A DNA stretch of 64,000 nucleotides from Anaerolineales bacterium. Its GTDB lineage: Bacteria > Chloroflexota > Anaerolineae > Anaerolineales > JABWBV01. The position numbers and the translations under genes were made by a program. Where the stretch lies: the NCBI GenBank assembly GCA_020634875.1, contig JACKAX010000008.1, positions 1-64,000 on the forward strand. Reading direction: 5' to 3'. The first letter of the stretch is position 1, and each line of letters starts with the position of its first letter. The notes below the pieces were generated by a model, which ran no database searches, was not told the origin of the DNA, and was given only the letters and a program-made list of their open reading frames with translations. Of the stretch, positions 49,261 through 58,200 are shown in pieces.

Positions 49261-49371
49261 ATGAAACGTAAAACCTTATCGGCTGTTTTTGCTGTATCGT
49301 TATTTGTTATGTTAGCGTTTTGGGGAATGGACCGATTAATTTATGTCTTGGAGCATCTAGTTTTCCATTAA
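49261..49371 (+). CDS. 36-residue single-helix membrane protein
   Basis: A short gene begins MKRKTLSAVFAVSLFVMLAF and ends with a short tail (DRLIYVLEHLVFH). CAGGAG lies 7 bases before its ATG, and a strong terminator follows within 30 bases of its stop. It has one predicted helix and two or three basic residues at the front. It is too short for most gene finders and has no family I recognise. Confidence 0.6.
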   Translation: MKRKTLSAVFAVSLFVMLAFWGMDRLIYVLEHLVFH

Positions 49372-49395
49372 TCGCTCTAAATGATCTTCTTAACA

Positions 49396-49437
49396 AAAAA
49401 GACCCCCTCCCTGTACCTGGGGAGGGGGTCTTTTTTA
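49396..49437. terminator. Bidirectional terminator between small membrane gene and crp-like gene
   Basis: Arms GACCCCCTCCC and GGGAGGGGGTC with TTTTTT on one side and AAAAAA on the other. It separates the plus-strand small gene from the minus-strand Crp/Fnr gene. Confidence 0.88.
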
Positions 49438-49451
49438 GGGCAATTTGGGAG

Positions 49452-50219
49452 TTATTTACAAAACCTCGCCAGCGGCTCCCTTTGATGCACCGTCACATGA
49501 AAGTCCCCGTCAATCGAAATCAATCCCTGCTTTTTGAAACTCACCACAACTTGATTCACCCGCTTGCGAGATGCGCCGACCAGATCGGCTAAGTCCGTTT
49601 GGGTCAGACGCAGGGGGATGAGGACTTCGCCTTCGACGGGTTCTTGACCGTATTTATCGGCGAAGGCCAGGAGTTGGCGGGCGACGCGACCGTACACATC
49701 CAGGTTTGCCAGGGATTGGATTTGCTCGTTCGCCAGGCGGACGCGGTTGGCGAGGACACGGGTCAGGCTCAGGGTGACGGAGGGGATGGTTTGGAGCATT
49801 TCGCGGAAGGAGGCGTTGTCCATCCAGAGAATAGTGGTTTCTTCGAGGGTGATGGCACTCGCGCTCCGGCCCACGCTGTCGAGCAGACTCATTTCCCCCA
49901 CCGTGTCGCCGGGGCCGAGAATCGCCAGGATCACGTCGGTGCCGTCTTTCTGTTCGATGTGGATTTTCACCGTGCCGCGCAGGATGAAGTACACGACCTC
50001 CCCCGGTTGTTCAGCGGTCATGATCGTCGTCCCCGCAATGAACGTGCGGAGGTGGGCGCGCTGGCGTACCCACGCGAGTTGTGTGTCAGTCAGCCCGGTA
50101 AACAGACCAACTTCGGACAAGGGGACGGCATCTTCGGTAATCGGCATACGACTTCTTGAAGGCAGGCGAGTCGGCCAGGGGGAGGTTCGTTCGCCTGAGG
50201 AGAAAAATCCGGTGTTCAT
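49452..50219 (-). CDS. Crp/Fnr family transcriptional regulator
   Basis: The protein of about 255 residues has a cyclic-nucleotide-binding fold (VVYFILRGTVKIHIEQKDGT, PGDTVGEMSLLDSVGRSASA) and a C-terminal Crp-type winged helix (RLTQTDLADLVGASRKRVNQ). It lacks the cysteines expected for an Fe-S sensor at the front. The ATG at 50219 has CGAGG upstream; 50147 is an alternative. The ligand and regulon are unknown. Confidence 0.86.
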   Translation of the reverse strand: MNTGFFSSGERTSPWPTRLPSRSRMPITEDAVPLSEVGLFTGLTDTQLAWVRQRAHLRTFIAGTTIMTAEQPGEVVYFILRGTVKIHIEQKDGTDVILAILGPGDTVGEMSLLDSVGRSASAITLEETTILWMDNASFREMLQTIPSVTLSLTRVLANRVRLANEQIQSLANLDVYGRVARQLLAFADKYGQEPVEGEVLIPLRLTQTDLADLVGASRKRVNQVVVSFKKQGLISIDGDFHVTVHQREPLARFCK

Positions 50220-50264
50220 GATTATAACCTCGGAGGAGGGGTATCCAAAAATAATGCCGAAAAA

Positions 50265-50312
50265 AAAGGATAGATGGGGGTTGTACAACCCCCATTTATC
50301 CTTTTTTTTCGA
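50265..50312 (-). terminator. Terminator after MBL hydrolase gene
   Basis: Long arms AAAAAGGATAAATGGGGGTT and AACCCCCATCTATCC plus T-run around GTAC (one mismatch) end in a run of eight T on the minus strand. It lies between the hydrolase stop at 50320 and the crp-like start at 50219. Confidence 0.82.
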
Positions 50313-50319
50313 TAATTTA

Positions 50320-51381
50320 TTATGCGCGCGCTGGCTTCTGGCTTACCCACGGGGCGGGCTGGGGGAGGCGGGCGCGGGCGGGCTTGCGGATTTGGAGCGT
50401 GTCGTCGTCGGGGGTAGTGCCCAGGGTGAGTTCCATGCCTTCGCGGGCGGTGCGGGTGTTGGGGAAGCGTTTTTGCGCCTGGAGTTCGAGGGTGGCCAGG
50501 GTTTCGTCGTCGTAGTTCGGATCGTGGTGGAACAGAATTAACTGCCCCACCCCGGCTTGCTGGGCGACTTCCGCGGCCATCGCGGGGGTGGAGTGGCCGA
50601 AGCCTTGTGTAGCGGGTAGACCGGGTTTGAGACCGAGGTAGTGTTCGTCGCTGTACTGGGCGTCATGTACGAGAATCTCCGCGCCCCGCGCGAACCGGAT
50701 CAGCCGTTGATCGCCTTTGACGTAGCCCTCAGTATCGGTGGCGATCACGATTGTGTGCCCTTCCCATTCGATCCGATAGATTAACACGCCTTGCGGGTGG
50801 GCATACGAGCGCAGGGCACGCACGACCAGGGTGTTTTCCGGGGTTTCCGTGGGGGGATACGGGAGCGTCTGCACGCCTTCCGGGCTTATCAACAGGAGGC
50901 CAGTTTCGCGCATCGTCAGGGTTTGTTTGTTCGACCCGGTTTGGCTGAGGGCAATGGGGAACATCGGAGATGCCATTACGCTTGCCAGCACATCTTGCGG
51001 GGCTTGCTCGTAGAGGTCGGGGAGGACGAAGGTCAGGCGGGCGGAGGGGAGCATCAACGGGGTGAAGAAGGGGAGGCCTTGTGTGTGGTCGTGGTGGAGG
51101 TGGGTGAACAGGATGGTAGCTTCGAGGGGGTGACCACCTGTTTGGCCCCGGACTGCTTTAGCCCGCTGCGCCAGTTCCCGCCCCAGGCCAATGATGCCCG
51201 TCCCTGCGTCCACAATCAGGGTGAAGGTGTGTTCGGCGTTCCGGGCGGTGATTTCCAGGCTGGGGGTGTTGCCACCGTAACGGAGAGTGGTGTTGCCAGG
51301 AACGGGGTAGCTCCCGCGTACGCCCCAGAATTTGAGGGTGAGTTGAGGGGAGTAGAGTTGAGGGGTCAGTTGGGTGGTCAT
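50320..51381 (-). CDS. MBL-fold metallo-hydrolase
   Basis: The 353-residue protein has a metallo-beta-lactamase fold with VDAGTGIIGLGREL, the metal motif FTHLHHDHTQGLPFF and a distal AHPQG/VATDTEGY region. The start TLKFWGVRGSYPVPGNTTLR resembles RNase Z-like/PhnP-type hydrolases. The ATG at 51381 is preceded by GGAGGCC. It may be a phosphodiesterase or ribonuclease, and the substrate is unknown. The C-terminal tail beyond residue 320 is Pro/Arg-rich. Confidence 0.85.
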   Translation of the reverse strand: MTTQLTPQLYSPQLTLKFWGVRGSYPVPGNTTLRYGGNTPSLEITARNAEHTFTLIVDAGTGIIGLGRELAQRAKAVRGQTGGHPLEATILFTHLHHDHTQGLPFFTPLMLPSARLTFVLPDLYEQAPQDVLASVMASPMFPIALSQTGSNKQTLTMRETGLLLISPEGVQTLPYPPTETPENTLVVRALRSYAHPQGVLIYRIEWEGHTIVIATDTEGYVKGDQRLIRFARGAEILVHDAQYSDEHYLGLKPGLPATQGFGHSTPAMAAEVAQQAGVGQLILFHHDPNYDDETLATLELQAQKRFPNTRTAREGMELTLGTTPDDDTLQIRKPARARLPQPAPWVSQKPARA

Positions 51382-51557
51382 GGGGGGCCTCCGCGGAAAG
51401 GGGGTAGTGATAAAGTGATAAGTAATGAATTTGTTGTTGATGGTTTGATTATCTCTGCAAGCCCCTTTCCGCGCTAGGAAAAAGTTCTCACCCCAGGGGG
51501 GCAATGTGGGACAATCGTTATTTTTTTTGATAAGATAGCCTGTTGTGAGGTGAAAAA

Positions 51558-53429
51558 ATGACTTTTCAAATGTGGCTTGCGCTGGGGATTTTGGCCCTGG
51601 CGATACTTTTGTTTGTGACAGAATGGATCAGGGTGGATGTGGTGGCTTTGGGGGTGGTTGTAGCTTTGATGGCAAGTGGTTTGTTGACCACGTCTGAGGC
51701 ACTATCCGGGTTTAGTAATCCGGCGTTGATGACGGTGTGGGCGCTGTTTGTCGTGGGGGGGGGGGTGCTCCAAACGGGGTTGGCGGGGGTGGTCGGGCGG
51801 CGTATTCTTGCGGTGGCGGGAGGGCATCCGGGGCGATTGCTGGTGGTGATCATGCTCACAGTTGCGTTCCTTTCGGGGTTTATGTCCGATACAGGAACGG
51901 TGGCCGTGCTTCTTCCGGCAATTATCACGTTGGCAAATACGGTCAAAATTAGCCCGTCGAAGCTGTTGATTCCGTTGGCGTTTGGTGCTTTGTTGGGCGG
52001 GATGACAACGCTCATCGGGACGACACCCAACATTATTGCCAGTGATGCTTTGCGGGAAGCGGGTTTTGTCCCCTTTGGCTTTTTTAGTTTTATGCCCATT
52101 GGGGTGGGGTTGGTCATTGCGGGGGTTTTGTACATATTATTGGTAGGCCGCCGCTTACTCCCTGAGCGACAAAGTGCGAAGGCTGTGACGCGGATTACCA
52201 CGCCTCAGGAGTTGGTGGATTTGTACCAACTGCCCGATAATTTATTCCGTTTCCGCATTCGGCGGCAATCGGATGTGACTGGAAAAACGCTTCAGGAAGT
52301 GGGCTTGCGGCACGATTTTGGGCTGACGGCGGTGGAAATTCAACGGGTGTCCGCCCCCCGCGCGGTGATGAAGGTGGGGGAAAGTGCGCTGGTTTTGCAA
52401 TCGGACAAAATCCAACATTTGCAACCGGAGCCGGAATTAATTTTGCAGGGGGAAGATGTGGTGGTGGTGCAGGGGGCGGCGGAAGATGTGGCTCATGCGG
52501 CCGCGGTGCTGAACCTGGGTGTGCAACCTATTTCGGCGGGTGCGGGTGCGGGATTGGTTTCGCAGGAAGTTGGGCTGGCGGAGGTGTTGCTACCGCCTCG
52601 GTCAAATTTATTGGGCAAAACGATTGTTGAGATGAATTTTGGACGCCGGTTTGGACTGACAGTGTTGGGTATTCATGGCCCTTCGGCAAAGGAAATGCTC
52701 GGGGTGGCGAATACGCGGTTGCGGTTTGGAGATATTTTGCTGGTGCAAGGGCCGTGGGAACGGATTCTGGCATTGCGGGAACATCGGAACGATTTTGTGG
52801 TGATGGGGCAGCCGGAAACGATGGTCGGCGCGCCCGCGCGGAAACGTGCCCCTATCGCGTTGGTAATTTTGTTGGGGATGTTGATTCTGATGGTCGGAGA
52901 AATTTTCCCAGTGGCAACAGTGACGTTGCTTGCGGCGTTGTTGATGATCCTGACCGGGTGCCTGACGATGGATGAGGCTTACGCGGCGATTGATTGGAAG
53001 AGTATTTTGCTGGTGGCGGGGATGCTGCCCATGAGTATTGCGCTGGAAAAGGTGGGGCTGGTGGGGATGGCGGCGACGCAGTTGACCGCGTGGTTGGGGA
53101 GTACGGGACCGGTAGCAGTGATGGCGATTTTGTTCTTAGTGACGACGGTGTTTACGCAGGTTCTTTCGAACACGGCAACCGCGGTGTTGCTCGTGCCGAT
53201 TGCATTACAGGCTTCTCTCAATTTGGGCATCCAGCCCCAGGCTTTGGTGATGACGGTGGCGCTTGCGTCTTCCATGTCATTTGCTACACCTGTTGGATCG
53301 CCAACGAATATTTTAGTGATGGGAGCGGGGAATTATAAGTTTGGCGATTATGCAAAGGTGGGGATTCCCCTCATTTTGGTGATGATGGTAGTGGCGATGT
53401 TGTTGTTGCCCGTGTTGTTTCCGTTTTAG
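51558..53429 (+). CDS. SLC13 family permease with RCK_C domains
   Basis: The 623-residue transporter has two bundles of membrane helices (about residues 1-200 and 430-623) flanking two TrkA-C-like (RCK_C) domains (about 225-300 and 345-415, for example VTGKTLQEVGLRHDFGLTAV and LLGKTIVEMNFGRRFGLTVL). GTTPNIIASDAL and VGSPTNILVMGAG are the duplicated SxPTN-like substrate loops of the divalent-anion symporters. It probably moves sulfate, a dicarboxylate or a related ion, with RCK control. Confidence 0.86.
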   Translation: MTFQMWLALGILALAILLFVTEWIRVDVVALGVVVALMASGLLTTSEALSGFSNPALMTVWALFVVGGGVLQTGLAGVVGRRILAVAGGHPGRLLVVIMLTVAFLSGFMSDTGTVAVLLPAIITLANTVKISPSKLLIPLAFGALLGGMTTLIGTTPNIIASDALREAGFVPFGFFSFMPIGVGLVIAGVLYILLVGRRLLPERQSAKAVTRITTPQELVDLYQLPDNLFRFRIRRQSDVTGKTLQEVGLRHDFGLTAVEIQRVSAPRAVMKVGESALVLQSDKIQHLQPEPELILQGEDVVVVQGAAEDVAHAAAVLNLGVQPISAGAGAGLVSQEVGLAEVLLPPRSNLLGKTIVEMNFGRRFGLTVLGIHGPSAKEMLGVANTRLRFGDILLVQGPWERILALREHRNDFVVMGQPETMVGAPARKRAPIALVILLGMLILMVGEIFPVATVTLLAALLMILTGCLTMDEAYAAIDWKSILLVAGMLPMSIALEKVGLVGMAATQLTAWLGSTGPVAVMAILFLVTTVFTQVLSNTATAVLLVPIALQASLNLGIQPQALVMTVALASSMSFATPVGSPTNILVMGAGNYKFGDYAKVGIPLILVMMVVAMLLLPVLFPF

Positions 53430-53469
53430 GCGGGTGATGATGGGGCGTTTGTTCACCAAAAAGGGCGAG

Positions 53470-53502
53470 GCGGGGATGTTCATTCCCCTTTGCTTTTTTT
53501 TT
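53470..53502 (+). terminator. Probable terminator after SLC13 permease
   Basis: GGGGA...TTCCCC with the outer AAAGG/CCTTT pairs, followed by TTTGCTTTTTTTTT. The stem is short and imperfect, and the T-run is strong. Confidence 0.6.
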
Positions 53503-53516
53503 CGGAATGTGGAGGG

Positions 53517-55202
53517 TTAGGCCTCCTCTACAAAAACAACGGTACGGTTACGTCCGGCTTCTTTAGCCTGGTATAGGGCTTGATCGGCACGGTCAATGAG
53601 AACGTTGAGGGTGAGGGTGCTGAAGGAGTCGTCTACAAAAATTTTGCTTACCCCTCCGCAAAGGGAGATGGAGACAGTTCCTTTTTCTGTTTCGATAGGG
53701 GTAATTTCCAGGGTGAGGCGGATGCGTTCAGCGACATAAGCACCCTGTTCAATGGTTGTGTCCGGCAGGATGGCGGCGAACTCTTCTCCCCCATATCGTC
53801 CGAGAATGTCGGTTGCGCGCAGGCCGTGGCGGATGATGTTTGCCGCGGCAATGAGGACTTTGTCTCCGATGAGATGTCCAAAGGTGTCATTAACATTTTT
53901 AAAGTGATCAAGGTCAAACATGATCACGCACAGGGGGGTGGTATCGTAGAGGGCTTTGGTGAAGGCGGCTTCGGCCAGATGGAAGAAGTGGCGGCGGTTG
54001 AATAGTCCGGTGAGGGGGTCAATCGTGGCGATGTGCTCTGCGTGGGCTTGGGCAATTTTACTTTCTTCGATTTCAGATTGCAGAGCCTGGTTGCGGAGAC
54101 GGTAGATTTCGGCTTCTTTTTGGGTTTGTTCTAGCCGATGGGCAGTTTCCAGCGTTTTGAAGCGCATATCAGCCTGATCGTTGAAAACGTCTTCTTTGAT
54201 ATAGTGGAATTTTTCGTAATGGAGAAGGGCATTTTCATAGTTTTGGATTTGTTTGTAGGCTATCGCCAGGTCAGCATGGGTTTGGAAAATATCATGTTTG
54301 GCTTCAATGTCTTCGGCAATTTGCAGCGCACGCCGGTAATAAGAAAATGCCAGGTCTTGTTTTTCTTGCTGGAAGTAGATGCCTGCGAGACGGCGGTGTA
54401 CTTCGGCTTCTTCCCGGCGGAAGCCGAGTTTTATTGCCAAATTCAGGCTTTTTTCCAAATAATGTAAGGCGTTGGGAATGTTTCCGCATGCTATGTAAAC
54501 CACACCAACACTCAAACTGTATTCGCACTCTCCACGTTTTGCATCCATGGCCTGGCAGGTTTGTACACTTTCCAATCCGGCTTTTAAGGCGTTGTCATAC
54601 TCTTTCAAACCTAAATAGGCATGGCACAGGCTGTCTAGTGTGGTAGCGAGGGCGTATTGGTTCTCAGTTTCACGCGCGAGTTTTAGCCCTTTGAGTAAGT
54701 AATAGAGGGCTTTTTGGTGTTGATTGATAAGTACGTAGGTAAACCCGATATTATTGAGAATAATCGCTTGTTGGGAAGTATCCTGCAGGTCTTCAAAAAT
54801 GTGATGTGCAGCTAATAAATGCTGAATGGAGGTGGAATGATCCCCTAGCCTCCCGTAAATAACGCCAATGTGATTTTCTTCTCGGGCGATTTCTTCGGCC
54901 TTGTTGAGTGTTTTGAACATATCGAGGGCACGGTTGTAACAAACCAGGGCCGTACCATAGTCGGCAAGTTGATCGCTAAGGAAACCGTAACGATGCAGGC
55001 TGGAGGCCAATTCGTATACATACGCAGACTCATCTGTGATGTGCAAATCGGCCAGGTCAATCGCCTGTTGTAAAATGGCAAGAGCTTGTGACAGGCTTTC
55101 TTTTTCTATCTCGCGGCTATGCTCTTGTAAGACCTTAATGCGCCCCATATCGTCAGTAGCCCTCGCGAGTTGGTCTTCCAAAGATGGCGCAAGATCAATC
55201 AT
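53517..55202 (-). CDS. TPR-GGDEF diguanylate cyclase
   Basis: The 561-residue protein has about seven TPR-like helical repeats (residues 40-370; ILNNIGFTYVLINQHQKALY is one), a coiled coil (about 335-395) and a C-terminal GGDEF domain with FNRRHFFHLAE at its start. The active site is GGEEF (471-475) and the product-binding inhibitory site RxxD (RATD, 462-465) lies exactly five residues before it, so the enzyme is probably active and feedback-inhibited. There is no membrane helix. It lies just downstream of the giant HD-GYP gene on the same strand. Confidence 0.88.
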   Translation of the reverse strand: MIDLAPSLEDQLARATDDMGRIKVLQEHSREIEKESLSQALAILQQAIDLADLHITDESAYVYELASSLHRYGFLSDQLADYGTALVCYNRALDMFKTLNKAEEIAREENHIGVIYGRLGDHSTSIQHLLAAHHIFEDLQDTSQQAIILNNIGFTYVLINQHQKALYYLLKGLKLARETENQYALATTLDSLCHAYLGLKEYDNALKAGLESVQTCQAMDAKRGECEYSLSVGVVYIACGNIPNALHYLEKSLNLAIKLGFRREEAEVHRRLAGIYFQQEKQDLAFSYYRRALQIAEDIEAKHDIFQTHADLAIAYKQIQNYENALLHYEKFHYIKEDVFNDQADMRFKTLETAHRLEQTQKEAEIYRLRNQALQSEIEESKIAQAHAEHIATIDPLTGLFNRRHFFHLAEAAFTKALYDTTPLCVIMFDLDHFKNVNDTFGHLIGDKVLIAAANIIRHGLRATDILGRYGGEEFAAILPDTTIEQGAYVAERIRLTLEITPIETEKGTVSISLCGGVSKIFVDDSFSTLTLNVLIDRADQALYQAKEAGRNRTVVFVEEA

Positions 55203-55285
55203 AGGATTATTATAAAAGGTTGCGTGATTTTCATCATCTATGTTCTTAAGGTTTTATTATGGAGTTAGAGGATAGAAATGCTGAT

Positions 55286-58200
55286 TTATAAGCGCATAAA
55301 GGCAGCGACAATCTCCGGGTCGAAGAAGGTTCCAGCTTTTTCCTGGAGATAAGCGAGGGTTTGTTCTATGGACCATGCTTCCTGACGATAAGGCCGTGGC
55401 GAGGTAAGTGCGTCCCAAAAATCTGCCAGGGTGAAAATACGGGCGGCTAGTGGAATTTGCGTGCCCTTTAACCCGTGCGGGTAACCGGTGCCGTCCCATT
55501 TTTCGTGATGGTAGAGGGGAATATCCAATGCAGGTTTGAGATAGGCAATTGGGGCGAGCATTTCATACGCCAGGCTTGGGTGCTGTCGCATGATGGCCCA
55601 TTCCTCTTCGTTCAGTTTGTCCGGTTTAAGCAAGATGGCATCGGGGATGCCCATTTTGCCAATATCGTGGAGCAAAGCCCCACGCCGGATATGGACGATT
55701 TCTGTCTCAGGGACGCCTAAATCTCGCGCAAGACGGATCGTGAGTTCGGTGACGCGCTGGGAGTGGCCTTCGGTTTCTTTGTCCCGCAAGTCTAGTACCC
55801 GGGACCAGCCTTCGATTGTGGCATCGTAAGCGAGTTCCAGTTCTAATTTCGAGCGTTGGATGCCTTCAAGCATTTCCACATTGTCAATTGCGATCGCCAC
55901 CTGACGAGCCAGCGTATTGAGAAAATCCAGCCAGTTTTCATCAGGGGTAATCGCTTCCCGAGAAAAGAGTTCCAAGACGCCTTTGATTTGTCCTTTGGAA
56001 ATAAGGGGGATGCCAAAGTAGGTAACAAAATTTTCGGTTTCCAATAGTTGGTGAACTGGGTGGGGGTTTTCGGCCAGGTAGGTCTGAAAATTGGGGATGG
56101 AGATGATCTGACGTTCAAGGGCGGTTTGTCCGGTGCAGGTTTCCCCCAAGCGGAAGCGAGTGTATTTGATCCCTTGCGGGTAAAAACCACTACCCGCAGT
56201 AAATTCAAGCATGTGGCTATGTGGATTGTAAAGATAAACATCCGCCGCGGTGACGTTCAGTCGGGAATGGAGCTGCTCAAACAGAATATACAAGGTGGGA
56301 CGCACATCAAAGCTGGAGGCAATGGCCTCATCCATTGCATGAAGAATGGCAAGCCGCTCCAATTGTTGTTGGGTTTGTTCAAATAACCCTGCCCGATAAA
56401 GAGCGTTAGCAGCAATGTCAGCAACGGCTACTAAAATGTGCAAATCATGTTCGTTTAAGGCAAGTTCACGCGCCAGCCAAAGGGTGCCGATGGTTTGTTG
56501 ATGTGCCAACAAAGGAACACAAACTAAAGCCTGGGATGTTCCCAAGGCCTCTGCCCCGGGCAGCAAAGAATTGGGGCGCATGTGATTGTTGAGGTAAGGG
56601 CTATGTGTGGCAAGGACTTGCCCACTAATTCCTTCCCCGATATGGACGCGTGGCCGCAAAACTTCTGCCAGCACGCCGCGAGCCACTTCGACAAATATTT
56701 CTCTTGAGCGTGGGTCCAGGGCTGTAAAGGCGGTTGCCTCGGCGCGGAAAAGGATGGAGAGTTGATCCAAAATCACAGGAATCATCTCCGCTCGCGTAGG
56801 CGCTGTGCGGAGGGCCGCGCTCACACGTCCGATGGCTTCCACTTCCTGTTGGTGTTTGATTGTTTCTGTCATATCACGGTTAACAAAAACCATGTCTGTA
56901 GGCTGTGCAAAGGCATCGTACATCAAGGTAGTTGAGCATAGAAAGGTACGCTCGGTGCCATCTTTGCATTTTTGTCGGAGAGAACCTTGCCAAAAACCGT
57001 TTTGCAGGAGTTCGCCTTTTGCTTGCTCGAAGGTGCCATTTAAAAACCAGGTTGGAACAACATCCCAGGTTACTTTCCCTAATACTTCCTCCGCAGACCA
57101 TCCGTAACTGGTTTCGGCCGCGTTATTCCAGGATTTGATGTGAAAATTCAGGTCGGTTGAGATAATTGCATCGGAAACGTTAGATAATAAACGGGCCTGA
57201 TAGCGGATTTCTTCTTCGGCTTGCTTACGTTTGGTGACATCGCGCAAGATGGCAGTAAAAAGCAAACCGTTTTCCATTTTTACATTCGAGATCGAAACTT
57301 CACAGGGGAATTCTTCGCCGTTATTTCGTAAGCCCACAATTCCTTCTAAGGGATGTCGAGTGGTTCGGCGCGTTGCTTGAGCCAGGCTGTAACGTTCAAA
57401 AAAGTGTTCGTGTGTCTGTCGAAATCGGGTAGGAATGAATTTCGATAACGGTTGGCCGAGCGCATCGGCGGCGGGAAGCATGAACATGTGCTCGGCAGCG
57501 GCGTTGAACAAGACAATCTGTTGTTCGACGTCAATGGTAATGATGGCGTCCATTGCGGAGTCGATGATATTGTTCAGACGGGTCCGACTATCTCTTAATT
57601 CCACCTCTGCTTGTTTACGGGAGATGGCGGCTGTTAACTGCCCTGCGATCCAGCGGAGGCGTTGCAACGCCTCCGCGGAGAAGCTGCCCTGGCTGGATAG
57701 ATCAAGTATCCCCAGGTTTTTCCCTTCGAGGCGCAAAGGAATAGCCAGGATGGAACGGATTTTGAGTAAATCGTATAGTTGGGGTACCAGGCGGCGAATG
57801 CTTTTTCGGACGATAGGGGGGAGTGTTTCGGTCTCGGTAAATTCGAGAATCCACTGTTGAATTACCAATGGATCTTGGATCAGTAATCCTTGTTCGGTGT
57901 TGAGAATTTTGGCAAAAAAACCATCTTCGCGAATGCGGATTTGGAGTCTCGGAATAGGGTGGCGGATCACTTGCTCTAAACGGTGTATTAAGTCAGTTTG
58001 GAGCGTCAGGTTGTGGAGTTGTATATGTTTTTCATCGGGACTGAGAAGATAAATGGTGGCGTCATTGCAGGAAAACATCTCGTGCGCTCTTTTGACTAGC
58101 AACTTCAATAGAGCGTCCAGACTTTCGCCTCGGTTAATTGCTTCATTGAGTGCATTGATGAGTTCCAAATCTTGGGTACGTTTCTGGAGTTCTTCCTCTG

